Below are positions 51,148 through 63,141 of a stretch of 64,000 bases of DNA, piece after piece. Positions within the stretch are counted from its first letter, which is position 1; each line of letters starts with the position of its first letter. The notes under the pieces were generated by a model. The model was given only the letters and a program-made list of their open reading frames with translations, had not been told where the DNA came from and did no database searches. The DNA is taken from positions 41,401,880-41,465,879 of the forward strand of contig CM036197.1 in assembly GCA_020631735.1 (NCBI GenBank). Direction: 5' to 3'. The translations under genes were made by a program, and so were the position numbers. Source of the DNA: Saccharum officinarum. Its lineage: Eukaryota; Streptophyta; Magnoliopsida; Poales; Poaceae.

Positions 51148-52282
51148 ATGTCTACTAAGCGTCGATGGCAGGGCGGCAGTGACGGTGACAGAAGAGGTCG
51201 CGGTCGCGGTCCGTGCGGCGGAAGCACCTCTATCTGTTGTTGGATGACTGGAGCAGGGGGTTCACGATCCACAGGATCGACGCAGACAGCGTCCACTCCA
51301 ACTCCGGCGACCGGCAGGACGCCTCCCTCCCTGGTTCTCCGGCCCTCCGCATAGAGTCACCAGCCGGCACCACGCCCCACGCGGGCACGTCCTTCGCTGC
51401 CCTAGGCAGCAAGATCTTCGTCTTCACGAACCAGCGTTGCGCCCTCGTCTATGATACCAGGACAGACGGACTAGCGGTCGGTCCTCACGCCCCCGCTCAG
51501 ATGCTATGCGACTCCGGCATCACCGTGCCCGTCGGCGGGACGCTCTACGCCCTGTCGCACCGATTCTCCGACAAGCAGCAGTCCCTGGAGGCGATGTCGT
51601 GGGATCACAACCCCAATGGTGGACTGGACGAGCTGCTGCAGCATCCGAAGACCGAGGGCTGGTCCTGGAAATCGCTCCCGGCACCGCCACCGACGTTCAC
51701 TTCAGCCACAACCAATTCGTCACCTCCCACGCCGTGCACCCGGACGGCCGCACCATCTTCATGATCACAGCCTACAGAGAGAGTCCAGGCCTTCACGTGG
51801 GCACCTTCTCGTTCAACACCGAGAGCTGCGTGTGGAGGTGGCACGGGGAGTGGGCTTTGCCGTTCGTCGGCCAGGGCTACTTCGACGCCGACCTGGATCG
51901 GTGGGTTGGCCTTCGCAGGGACGGGCACGTCTGTTCCTGCCGAGTTGCCTCCCGCAGCCGTAGCCTGACTCGGATAATGCAGCTGGACTGGCAGGTGGCG
52001 GAGGAGAAGCTGTTCCGCAGGGACCCGGCGGAGGATCACCTGAGTGCTTCCCTCACCTATATGGGTAGCAGCAGGTTCTGTCTTATTGAGAGCGTGATAC
52101 GAGATGAAGTGGATATGGAGTGCTCCTTGGCTGACCAGGACGTTTACTGGCTCCATGTCACCATGTTTGGCCTCAGGCACGATCAGAAGAGAGAGCTGCA
52201 AACCACGCATCACCAGTCCAGACGCTCCTACATAGTATCTAGGCATGAATATTCTTTTGCTCCTGAAGCATTCTGGATGTAG
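51148..52282 (+). pseudogene. Grass kelch-like / DUF1618-type gene with two frameshifts
   Basis: ATG at 51148 gives MSTKRRWQGGSDGD. The frame changes before KHLYLLLDDWSRGF (from about 51213) and again near 51680-51710, after which ESCVWRWHGEWALPFVGQGYFDADL to the C-terminus FAPEAFWM is open to the stop at 52280-52282. Composition and repeated short blocks (LVYDTRTDGLAVGP, VGGTLYALSH, SHAVHPDGRTIFMI, ADLDRWVGLRRDGHVCSCRV) resemble a grass-expanded, uncharacterised kelch-like family. No function is known to me. The gene is intronless as read. The two shifts are small, so sequencing error rather than decay is possible. Its upstream sequence is cut off 27 bp before the ATG by an LTR. A partial copy lies at 61828-62990. 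Confidence 0.65.
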
Positions 52283-52890
52283 AAGCGGATTTGGTTTGTT
52301 GCAGCATGCATGCTACATTTCGTCATTGTTTGGGCTGGTGCATGTTGTGGGTTATCAGTGTATCCTAGATTAAGTTATAGTTATTGGTCCTAAAAGAGAG
52401 GTTGATAAAAAAAAATATTTATGTCGAATTTTTGTGTAGCATGATCCATTCCTGTCACTTTTATACATACATGCTATGTAAGAAAGATGGCTACATTACC
52501 GTATTTTAGCAACTAAGATATACTCCTGCTTAGTGCTTTGCTTAATCTTATGCGCAAAATTATGTAGTCATTGAAGTTCAAATGTGTAATCCGAAGATTG
52601 GCACTGAAATTAGTTATGGCAGTACATAAAAGAACTACTCCATAATTAGGAGGAAACTGTAAAGAAACAGAGGTTGCACAGACCGTTTCATTCAGACCGT
52701 TTCATAATTAGGAGGAAACGTATAGCTTTACTTGGAACCAAAAAAGAAAAAGGAGATCAAAACAACTGTGGACTTTTTACAGATCAAGGAGATGATAGCT
52801 CAACACTAATGTGTTGCACATCTCAGATTCACATACAGTCAGAGATGAAGAAGCAACCTGAAGCAAGCAAACTGTACTAAAAAGTCCTGA
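52283..52890 (+). other. Kelch-like gene 3' flank, shared with the downstream copy
   Basis: The first part (to about 52710) matches 62312-62985 with small differences and marks the duplication. The remainder shows nothing recognised. Confidence 0.6.
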
Positions 52891-53250
52891 TCTACTGATG
52901 GCAAAACGAGCAAGAGAGATCTGCCCCTTAAAATTGAGAGCAACGTTCAGCAAAAACAGATGTTGACATGAATATTTTGCTCAAATTCCTCCCCAAATGC
53001 AGCACAGTTAAAAAAAGGCCCTATTATTAATGGCAAAAACGAGCAAGAGATCTGCCCCATTTAAATGCAGCCGGTGACAGGAATATCCTGCTTAAATGCC
53101 CTTCAAATGCAGCACATAGTAAAAAAATGTCTATTATTAATGGCAAAAATAGGCTAGAGATCTGCCTCTTAATTTGAAGCAAATGTTGAGGAAAAAACAG
53201 CTGGAATATTTTTTGCTCTTGTCTTCAAATGCAGCATAGCAAAAAAACAT
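52891..53250 (+). repeat. Three tandem copies of a 110-130 bp unit
   Basis: Each copy starts with (a/g)atggcaaaa(a)cgagcaagagatctgcc and ends with aaatgcagca(c/t)a and an A run. Starts are near 52898, 53029 and 53139. Confidence 0.75.
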
Positions 53251-54522
53251 CAACAAAAAAGAGCCTGTTTTGGCAAGTCTGTAGCTCATAAAGGACGGCT
53301 TCTCTTGTGGAGTAGCTTCTCTGGTGCAGGCGAAGCTCTTTTGGAAAACATTTGATTAAAAATGACTCTAGCCTCCGGTGATAGTTTTATTATAATTTAT
53401 GCCAAGTTTATGGAGAGCTGAAAGAAACCACATTTTCACAACTCCGTCGAAGTCATCATATGGTAAGGCCGCTCTGAAAAACTTAGCCCGCAAGTCTCAT
53501 AACCAAACACAATAGACTCGGCTTGTGTCAGCCTCTCTATCTCTAGCTAGGCTAATCTTAGCTAGATTAGGAATAAGCCATGCAACTAAACCTCATATTA
53601 TAACATTAGACTTAGTATGTCTGGACGTTATCTTAACATTTCATAACCTTGTGGTGATCTAGCCACTTGCTGGACTTTTTATGTTGGTTGCCATGCTTTA
53701 ATGCATGTGCAAAACTTGTGTCATAAACTCATCATGCTCAAATTTAAAATGTACGCAAGATTTGTTTAAGTTTTGTTGTCAAGATTCATTTGACATCTAT
53801 CAAAATTGTGCAAACGTTTGATAATAATAAAAAATGGGCAATACCACCCATCGGACGTCAGCCCTTTCGGGGTTCCTTAGAGCAAAATAATAAAAAATGT
53901 AGTGGCAAATGCGCAAGCAGTACAAACTAATAATCATTCTATAGCTGAATCCACAACATCAAGTCCTAATGAGGCAAACTCAAACTTAAGTTTGATAAAG
54001 TACTGGCAAAATCACACAATTGAAAATATTAAGGGGACAATCAAAATCAAACAGGGGTACAGTCGTACAGACCCAAATGCGACAAAGTAATTCCCATTGA
54101 GCATTGGTTGATGTTGACGTATGCTGCTTTCAGTTCGTAGGGATTCCATTTGCCAATCTGTCTGGCCACACATACAAGAATGCTCACCATGGGAGCGAAG
54201 GACTGCATTCAACGTTACCCAAAACAATATCCATCGAGACAACTTTTCACTCTTTAAGCTAGAACTAAAGTAGCACTCTTACATGAGCTCAGTTGGTGTG
54301 ACGAACTGAAGGAACGAACCCTGGAATTAATCATTTGATACATCGGCACTGCAATACACCAGGAAAGAACATGCAAATTCCCCATGTGATATCAGCATGG
54401 CTGTGCAACCCTTCCAAACGTGAACTCCAGGCACCCAAAACCTTCTACAGAACCAAAGCCTAGATAAGATAGGATGTTCTCTGCTCTGATACGTGATGCA
54501 AAGAAAACAATCACAATCAAAA
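53251..54522. other. Intergenic, including the CCT8 3' UTR
   Basis: A probable MITE remnant runs from gcctgttttggcaagtc (53263) to taaccaaacac (53510), with the tgttttgg / ccaaaca inverted-end look of grass MITEs; I could not find a clean target duplication. From about 53520 to 54522 I see nothing recognised apart from the expected 3' UTR of CCT8 near 54522. Confidence 0.4.
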
Positions 54523-57500
54523 CTAATCCTCGTCCATCCCACCACCAGGCTGGGCATCTCTTCTTGGACCTCCTGCCGGCTTGGCCATGATGATCTGAAC
54601 AGCTTATATTTATTCAAATATTACCATGTGCTCCTATGAAACGAAAGCATCAAAAAGAATTTAGAACGTAAGCTTAGCAGTCATACCTGGTCAACCCGTA
54701 GCACAGTGCATGCAGCATCGGCAGAGTATTTTAGGGCAAAAAACCTGTACAGCAAAATAAGTAAAGTGAGAAATCTGCTAAGGGATCATCATAAGCAGCT
54801 TAAACTGCCACACAAGATGTGCAAACCCATGCCCCAATTTGAGGACAAGCGTATATAGACTAACAATGGTGCAAGCATTTTCCACATCCAATGAGCACAT
54901 GTTCAATTACCACAAAAGATCGAAAACATTCTTAAACCAGCTTACACATGATGCCTACATCTGATCAACTTACTTTGTAACATAGAGGTCCCATATTTTT
55001 AAGGTCGAGATGTCCTTGCAGGCACCTTCCTCCAGGTCAATGCCAACTTTCACATTGCCACTAGCATGCTCAGCATAAAGAGAGGATATTATCTCCATTG
55101 CGCTAAGTCCAGCATTTTCTGCCAGGGTTCTTGGAACCATTTCAAAGCTTTCAGCAAATTTTGCAATGGCATACTGGTCCAACCTGTACAATTATTAACA
55201 TCAACCAACAAATGATTGAGGGAACATAAATTGACTTTTTTTTTACAAAAGGTTAACCCTGCTCATATTGAAAGCAGATGTACTCTTACCCTGTACATGA
55301 GAAGTTATTAACTATCATGGTAAAAACAAACTTACCCTGTTTCCTTCAATGAGAACTCCTTCAATCTCTTTGCCAGCTCTATTTCTGTTGCAGCAGCACC
55401 AGGAATTATCCTACTGTCCCTGCACATTGACTAGCAGAAACAAAAACAGTAAGAACTTGGAGAGATTAGCTAAACAGACATGGATGTTACAATACAATAA
55501 AAGAGTTAGGTCACAACTATTTTAGATACCACACATTACAGATATACCTTGTACGTATTGACGCCATCATCAACAGCTCTTTCAATATCATCTAGTATAC
55601 TGTCAGTACTGCCTCTCAAGACAACAGTAGCCACTGAATTTCCACCTTCTTCGTTCTTGACGACAGTAACCTTATAAATAAAAAACAAAAAAATGAATAT
55701 TGGCGAGGAAGCATAAAGATAGATCTTCTGTAAAAGCACAAAGGGGGTAGAACATACTCGAGTACCACCAATTTCTTCAACGGAAACAGAGTCTGCATAT
55801 CCTAGTTCATCCGCATTGGGTTGGCTAAGTTTCAACTATATTTCAAAAAAAAGAAAACAAAAATCCAAAATCAGAATAAGTATGCTACTACAACACAGGA
55901 ACAAATACATATGAAAAATCAGAACTTACAATTGCAATAGCCCCAGTAGTACGGCAGAATCTTCTCAGTTCAAACTTCGAGCTGATTTTCAGAACCATCA
56001 GTCTGCAAACAGAACATCAGTAAGTAACTGCTATCAAAAAGGTCAACAGCCACACACCCATACAGTCCTCAATTTTGGAGAAAATATAACATGATAATTC
56101 TCCAGTCTAAAAGGAATTTTCAACAAACATCAATACTGCACAGAGAATTCAGGTAATATATTCAGTTCAGAACACATGAAAAGCAAAAAACTCACTTGTA
56201 ACGTTCACAGAAATGTAGTGCCATGTCACCAACTGCAGCTCCACTGACAATAACCTTGACACCTGAGTCAGCGACAGCTTTGATAAGCTCCTCCACCTTA
56301 GCTTCCTCGGTCTTAGCATAATTTTCTAGCTGCAAAAGCATATGTATTATAGATTCCAACATATAATTTTGCAGATTACAGCTTGCAATGCGCTACAGAA
56401 GCAAAGAAAAATCATGTGCTCCATTTTTAAGTTTAGCGTATCCATAAGAAATCAATCCACAGATTATGAAAAAGGAATGTACTGTTGGATGCACGTCTAC
56501 ATAACATAAAACACACAAAGCCAACTAAACAGTTTTGCAACACTCAAACCTTCATGAGCATAGTAAAAGTAGGGACGACTTTAACAGAAGTAAAAAAAAA
56601 TCTGAGAGTAAGAACATACCTGCTCAGCGGAATGAATCAACACAGTTCCCTTTGTTTCAGTTGCTGAGGTATCGACACCACCAGCAAATACTGCAATCTG
56701 AATATTGATTGGTTTTAGAATTCAGAAAGAAACACTGCCAGAAAACATACAGAAAAAGATGGGTATTGGGTACTGTGCTGTAATTGGTTAGGATTCCTGT
56801 GCATATTGAATTTCTAGCACCATGTTATAACATATAACTGCCCATTTAATTAAAATCATAGTTCCTACCCATTCATTGCCCTTAGCAGCAGTGTGAACTA
56901 GAAAGACAGAAATTAATAAAAATACTGTTCTATGAAGTGTGATTTTTAATTAACAGAAAAGATTACAATAGCACTGAGCATAAGACAAGCAAATGAAATG
57001 TGCTGTGCCGTAACCGCTTTAAGTAGGAATTGGTTTGCCAGGGCTTTATGAGTGATGTAATGCTACATAAGCATACATGATTCACTTGACAGTAACAAAA
57101 TATACAAACAATGAACACATGAGTAAGTGATTATCCTTGAGCTTCCAACAACAAATACTCGTAACCTTGTGAAAATAATACTCGTAACAACAAATACTCG
57201 TATCCTTGAGCTTCCATTGCCCATTTCATTAAAAAATTCAAAATCCATAAAAAAGAAGGGTATAGAACTTTCACAGGTATAACCAGTGTGCAATGTGAGT
57301 GAAGAGTAGCCTTTTGAGCTTACCTTTGCCTTCTCCACCTTTTTGATGCTACCAACAGCATCATTTTTCAGAACCATCCCACGGACCACAGAAGAATTGT
57401 GCAAACCACCTCCAAGCAGCTTAGCCACTCTAACATTGTCGACATTAAAGTTTGCAGGATTTTTGGGGCAAACTTGAATGCAGGCCTAAAAAACGATACA

Positions 57501-59058
57501 ACAAACCCACTATTAGTTGATATCAGTATGACGCCCGAGGGGAAAAAAGGTAAAGCTCCCTATAAGCTTGTGTGGATTAGCTTACATCAGCCACAAGAGG
57601 GCACAGTACATCCTCCTGGCCAAACTGTTTGCTCGCGACAGCGGATCTCATCCTCAACACAACCTCCTCCTTGTTTCTTACGTCCATGTTCTCTGAGCCT
57701 TTCTCAACAAGATCCTCCAAGATCTCAATCGTCTGCATACCAAAGACAAAAGCACAAAGAGCCTGCTATCAGATTGCATGTTTCAATGCTACAAAAGCCT
57801 ATGGGGCTCAAGGGGCCAAGTCACCTTGTTGATGGCTTTGGTGTAGCCAATGATGATCTCACTCGGATGCAAGCCCATCCTGATGAGCTCCTCAGCCTTC
57901 CCAAGCAGTTCGCCAGCAAATGATATGGTGAGATTGGCTCCATCCCCAATCTCCTCCTGCTGAGCCCTGCCAGCCAGTACCAGGATCTTAGCAGCCGGGT
58001 GCTGAACCTCGAGCTCATTCACGATGGTGGCAGCATCGTTTGTGACAAACAGCTTGTCCAAGTGATTGATAACCATCTTGTTCATTCCTACATAAAGAAA
58101 ACAAATAGAACTACAACATCAAGCAATCGATCACTGGAAGGTTTCAGCACCTAAGTAAAATTTAGCCAGATGCGATTTACATAATGCAGAAGACTAGTAG
58201 TAGACTAGGGGCGTGATTGGTTGTCCGGATGCAGCCCAGCCTGGCCAACGGGATGCAGGATTTGCATATTTGGATGCCTGGATTTGCGTTTGGGCCTGGT
58301 TGCGTGGATGCAACGCTCGCCTCCTGGCCTGGCTGCGCGGAAACGAAATCAAAATCCGTTTCCGGCAGCCCTGGCTGGCGCAGGTGCAGCGCGCGTTCGA
58401 CTGTCTCTAGGCGCATGCAGGAGACCGGGAGCAAGCAGGCCAACCAATTAAAGTTCTGCGCTGGGCCAGGAGGAACAAAAACGCCAGCCAATCAATGGAA
58501 CCTGCATGCAAAGAAGCTGGCTCGCCGGCGCCTGGCTCGCGCATGCAGGCCTGGCTGCCCAGCGATGGCAACCAATCACGCCCAAGTAGTGCAGTATACT
58601 AGTAGTACTAGACAACCTAATTGCTCGTGATCCAAACACTGTACAAGGCTAAATGTGATTTCAAACGGCACGCCAGTGTACAAAGCGCCGCACACTACCC
58701 AAACATTCATCAGCCTTGTCACCATATCCCAATAAGCTCCAACAACTAGGCGACTCCTCGCTCCAGATCCCCCTCACTCCCTGCCCACTCCCCCCCAACA
58801 GCTCGATCCGGCGGCCTCACGCTACGCCACCGAAGACCGAGCACGCTCAACTCGCTCCAGATCCCTCTTCACTCCAGTAGCCACCACCCGAGCCCATAAC
58901 CCGCACGCGAAGCACGGCTCACCGTTGGGGCCGAGGGAGGTGCGCGTGATGGCAGAGAGCTCGCGGCAGGCGTCGATGTTCTTGAGCACAGCCTCCTCGA
59001 GCCCGGAGAGGTGGCGGTGGCCCTCCTTGAGCATCGACTGGATCCCGTAGCTCGCCAT
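54523..59058 (-). CDS. CCT8: T-complex protein 1 subunit theta (CCT8), 13 exons, intact
   Basis: Coding exons in order: 58923-59058, 57825-58087, 57586-57732, 57324-57485, 56620-56697, 56196-56329, 55930-56002, 55758-55835, 55548-55670, 55336-55430, 54974-55183, 54687-54744, 54523-54594. All introns are GT-AG and the frame is open (1629 bases, 542 residues), the normal length of CCT theta. Diagnostic segments: YGIQSMLKEGHRHLSGLEEA, ITRTSLGPNG, the nucleotide-binding GDGANLTISFAGELL, GGGLHNSSVVRGMVLKNDA, the hydrolysis-loop region LRGSTDSILDDIERAVDDG and GAAATEIELAKRLKE. The C-terminus ends GGGMDED. CCT8 is one of eight subunits of the cytosolic chaperonin that folds actin and tubulin; in plants it also helps intercellular KNOTTED1 trafficking. 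I chose the ATG at 59056-59058; seven codons upstream a TTG stands where relatives have their Met. Intron 1 holds a MITE. Confidence 0.96.
58209..58583. mobile_element. TIR MITE in CCT8 intron 1 (375 bp)
   Basis: The ends gggcgtgattggttg and (inverted) gggcgtgattggttg are perfect over 15 bases. Flanks tag/aag suggest a degenerate 3-bp duplication, as in PIF/Harbinger (Tourist-like) elements. The interior is rich in gcctggctg / cagccaggc repeats. No coding sequence; the intron keeps its splice sites. Confidence 0.7.
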
Positions 59059-59640
59059 CGAGCCGAGCCCCACCAACTTCGTCTCCGGCTGGGTGTGGGG
59101 GCGGTGGTCTGGCGGCGGGAGACGGCGCCGGCGGCGAGGCGGATCGGGGGGGAAGTTTTAAACCCTAGTGGGCGCGGCTTTGGGAGTGCGAGTGACGGGG
59201 ATAGGCGAAAGACGAGACGAGGCGGCGCGGTCAGATCGTCTAACTTTGGCTTCCTGAACTTTCCTCTGCAATCGCGTGGAATCTGACCACTCGCTCGGGT
59301 CGGACGGTGAGCAGATGATATGCGCTGCCCTCCTCTACACGCTGGGCTTTGGCCCAACAAGAGCACGGCCTGTTTCAGTAGAAAAGAACCGCGGCGTTTC
59401 TTTTTGGCGCGATTTCTTGCTGTTTTGGCGCGACTCCTCTCGATTTTGGAGAACTCGGTGAAGGACGGGCGTGCCGATCCGGCGACCTCCAACGGCGGCG
59501 GCGGAGGCGACGACCGTACAAGTTGCGCAGGGGAAGGGGAGTCGGCGGAGGTGACGACCGTACAGTCGCGCAGGGGAACGAGGGAAGTCTCCTGGCTGGG
59601 CTAAGACGTGAGGGCCTGTTAAACTGGTTAGGTCCAATAG
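59059..59640 (-). promoter_or_regulatory. CCT8 5' UTR and promoter region
   Basis: GC-rich sequence upstream of the CCT8 start, without a clear TATA box. Two copies of ttttggcgcga (59402-59412 and 59423-59433), 21 bases apart, match the E2F consensus TTTSSCGC. Antisense and sense ORFs in this stretch are composition artefacts. Confidence 0.5.
59402..59433 (+). promoter_or_regulatory. Tandem E2F-like sites upstream of CCT8
   Basis: ttttggcgcga occurs twice with 21-bp spacing, about 345-375 bases upstream of the start codon. They match the cell-cycle E2F consensus; binding is untested. Confidence 0.45.
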
Positions 59641-59643
59641 TTT

Positions 59644-59765
59644 TAGGCCCGGTTCGCTCGTCTCATAAGCCGTATTTTTTTAGCCAACAAATAGTATTTT
59701 TCTCTCACAGCAAATCAGCGAACGGTACTTTCAATCATAACTTTTCAGCCAAGCAAACAGACGTT
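59644..59765. mobile_element. Probable hAT-like MITE (about 120 bp)
   Basis: ggcccggttcgctcgtctcataagccgta ... catcataacttttcagccaagcaaacagac-type sequence with imperfect inverted ends (gttcgctcg / caagcaaac), a common panicoid repeat pattern. I could not define a clean target duplication. Confidence 0.5.
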
Positions 59766-61827
59766 AGAGTCTCACGGTTGGATCTAAAATGGATTCCCCT
59801 CAAAAAAAAAAGTTGGATCTAAAATGGATGGCTACGGTGATCTACTACAGAGGAAAGTTCTAGAAGCCAAAGTTAGACAATCTGATTTTTACGGTAGAAC
59901 CAGAGTTGCACAGACTGGTCCATCGGTAAACCCTATTGGGCGGGGCGGGGGCGGGCGCAAATTTGGGCGACTTGTCGAGCCGATTAACTACCTTTTCTGC
60001 ACAGCAAAAAATCAGTCGATTTTAGGATGTACAACTGAATTTGAGAATTTTGCGCTATGTTTCAAAACATTATATTGCTTGACTTCTTCGTATTTTCTAT
60101 TTCTAATATGTTTTATTTTCTTTGTTCATTATTTTGGCATATGAAATGACCATAGTGACCTTGCCTCTGTATCTCTTTTTCTCCAAATTTCTTACCTCAC
60201 GGCATCCAGTAGGAGAGCGCGGTGGAGGCTATCTATATCACTTCGGCAATAAAATCGCCTCCTATCACCTACAGGATGCGAAGAGGGCCAAGAGGCCAAT
60301 CGACCTAATAATCTTGTCTGTCACACTAGCCACTAGTAGAAACGTCGTACGTGTTTAGAAAAAAAAACATAGTAAGCAATAATTTATATTTACTAACAAA
60401 TATGCCCCTATATTGCAGCCGGAGAAAAAAAACATATTAAATATTTATATAAAATGATAATGGAAATGGTATATTTCTGTTAATGTTTTACCTTTTCTAT
60501 AATTAAAAGCTATAATTTATTTTATAATGACCATGACATCTATAATATATATAAGTCAATGCCGATAATAATATAATAATGTCCTATTAAGTTTCTATGT
60601 ATTGAATTAAAATACAATCTTAGTAGATTTTTTCTCATCGCAAAGCACATAAATGTTTAAGCGTAAGTATATTATCACTTTAATTTTATACTATCATGTG
60701 TTCGTAAAGGCAGGCTTGGCGCGTGGCTTGTGGCTAGTGAAGATGGGTCCGCCACAACCACTGTAATTAAGCCCGTAACGCTTTCTGCCAAGGCCTAGCC
60801 TCAAGGCCAAGGCCCGCTGCAGGAGGCATGGCGTGGTGGCGGCACCTCCCTCCTTATGGTCAAGGGGTGGCAAGACATGTTGATCTTGCCCACTCGCCGG
60901 CTTCGATCTCTCTTTATGGGACGCTCCGTCGTGACTTCGGCCGAGGTCCATGGGCGAGGCGTGTTTGGCCAGCACAGGCGCCAAATTTATGGCCATGATA
61001 GGTGGATCCATAGCATGGCAGAGCACACAAATTTTTGGCCACCCATTGAGTCCGTTCTACGTTGCCGCTAGCAAGAGCATGGCTCCGTATGTCTACTCGT
61101 TCTGGAACTTGCTCTTCTCCAATCTTGTTTCTGATTTTTTTTGTTTTATTAAGACATCTTTTATGGAGAGATTTATTTTGTATAACTGTCAAGCTAAGTT
61201 TTAACTCATCACATGTTCCTTTTATTTGGCAGAGTTCTCCCTTTACCTTTTTTTTGCTTCCTTTTTTCATGGTTAGCTTCAACGTACTACAAATTGACTT
61301 TCATATTGAACGTACTTGGGACAAAAAAGCACCTCCGTGAGCTCCGTATGGGACTTAAACTCATGGCAAATTGGCAATCGGAAACCTTGTGGGCCCATAC
61401 ATGTCCATGCCAGAGACAACTAATAAATAACTAAATTCATAAAAAAAAAGAATAGAAATTCTTTTCTAATTGCAACACATTTGAAAATAAAATTAGTTAA
61501 AACCTAAATTTCAAAATAAAAATAATATAAATATTTTGATAGAAAAAGATAAATAATCAAATCCATTTAAAATAATCGGTACACATAATGTAATAGTAAA
61601 CATACCACAAAGAATGCAATTTAACTAAATAAAGCACATCATTAGTTGTCTATTTAGAGTTATGATATGAGAAAAGAAAATTAAGCACCAAAAATAAAAC
61701 AATAATGATACTCTCAGAGCGTCCGTCCTTTCTGGACAGGACCAACCCGCCTGCCCCCGTGTCTCGCGTCTCGTGCCGCAGACCTTCACTCATGCCTCAC
61801 GCGCGCGCGCCCTGCATCTCGTGCCTC
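59766..61827. other. Intergenic, nothing recognised
   Basis: AT-rich over 60000-60700 and 61440-61720. A moderately GC-rich patch (60700-61080) carries overlapping ORFs on both strands without family features. I see no gene or repeat I can support. Confidence 0.4.
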
Positions 61828-61978
61828 GCTTATATGGGCGGAAGCAGAGTTTGTCTCGTGGAGAGCATGATACAAGAGGCGGTGGATATGGAGTGCTCCT
61901 TGGTTGACCAGGACGGTTATTGGCTCCATGTCACCATGTTTGGCCTCAAGCACAATCATAAAAGAGAGCTACAAACTA

Positions 61979-62233
61979 CTCCTTCTGTTCTAAAATAGAA
62001 GTCGCTATGGGATGCATGCAGATCAAACTTTTCCAACTTTGAGTAAGTTTGTAGAAAATACGTACAACATTTATATCTCCAAATAAATTTATTATGAAAG
62101 TATATTCAATGATCTACCTAATGATACTAATAATGTATTATAAATATTAATATTTTTATATATATTTAGTCAAAGTTAAAAGTGTTTGACTTCTCGAGAA
62201 GTGAGAATGACATCTATTTTGGGATGGAGAGAG
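61979..62233. mobile_element. Stowaway MITE (255 bp), TA duplication
   Basis: The ends ctccttctgttctaaaataga and (inverted) ctctctccatcccaaaataga resemble the CTCCCTCCGTYCC Stowaway terminus. TA flanks both sides (61977-61978 and 62234-62235). The insertion site is exactly reconstructed by comparison with 52200-52210. Confidence 0.88.
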
Positions 62234-62564
62234 TACGCATCACCAGTCCAGACGCTCCCATGTAGTATCTAGGCATGAATATTCTTTTGCTCCTGAAGCG
62301 TTCTGGATGTAGAAGCAGATTTGGTTTGTTGCAGCATGCATGCTCCATTTCGTCATTGTTTGGGTTACTTATTACTACCCACAAAGGATTGGTGCACGTT
62401 GTGGGTTATCAGTGTATCCTAGATTAAGTTAAAGTTATTGGTCCTAAAAGAGAGGTTAGTTAAAAAATATATGGAGTATTTATGTCGATTTTTTGTGTAG
62501 CATGATCCGTTCCTGTCGCCCATACATGTTATGTAAGAAGATGCCTGTGTTATTGGCTTACTGC

Positions 62565-62801
62565 CAGTGGCGGAGCTAGCGCTGAAAGCAAGCAGAGGAC
62601 AAACGGACCTTAAGAACATACTACTGTGGGCAAGAATGGCATTATGAGCTGCCAGATAGCTAGCAAGCATGTATGCAGCAGACATCTAGTCAGTTAAGGT
62701 CTAATGATAAGCAGTAATACACGAAATAACCATGCTTGCAGCGAGTGGGTGGGGGGTTGGGGGGCAGGGCCCTCTTTGGCCCTAATGTAGCTCCGCTGTT
62801 G
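62565..62801. mobile_element. hAT-type MITE (237 bp) with 8-bp duplication
   Basis: It begins cagtggcggagctag and ends gtagctccgctgttg, flanked by perfect 8-bp repeats CTTACTGC (62557-62564 and 62802-62809). It is the same terminal type as the element at 15266-15428. Confidence 0.8.
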
Positions 62802-63141
62802 CTTACTGCCGCTTAGTGCTTACTCTTATGCGCAAAATTATGTAGCCATTGAAGTTCAAATGTATTCTAAAGATTGGCAATGAAATTAGTTCTGGCAGTA
62901 CATAAAAGAACTACTCCATTATTAGGAGGAAAGACAGTAAAGAAATAGAGGTTGCACAGAGCGTTTCATTCAGATGCTCTATTTGACATGGATCCTAGTA
63001 CAAGCAAAGGACCATTGCGGTGATCACCAGTTCACCACATATATAGGACACAAAAAAGTAGCAAACCTAGATGCACAGTTGCACACAAAAAAGTTTATCT
63101 CCGTGCCACTGGCACCTTTGCTTCTATCTAGCTACATTCTC

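Larger units (their letters stand above)
61828..62990 (+). pseudogene. Partial copy of the kelch-like gene, with two MITE insertions
   Basis: It starts in the segment matching YMGSSRFCLIESVI (about 52052) and keeps the C-terminal coding part (VDMECSLVDQDGYWLHVTMFGL) and the 3' flank. A Stowaway MITE (61979-62233) interrupts the coding part and a hAT MITE (62565-62801) the 3' flank; neither is in the copy at 51148-52710. The N-terminal two thirds are absent. It is a dead fragment in direct orientation, on the other side of CCT8 from its source. Confidence 0.8.

Noticed and set aside
60694..61282. ORFs of 110-122 codons between CCT8 and the kelch-like copy
   Set aside because: No domain, mutually overlapping frames, no splice or promoter support.
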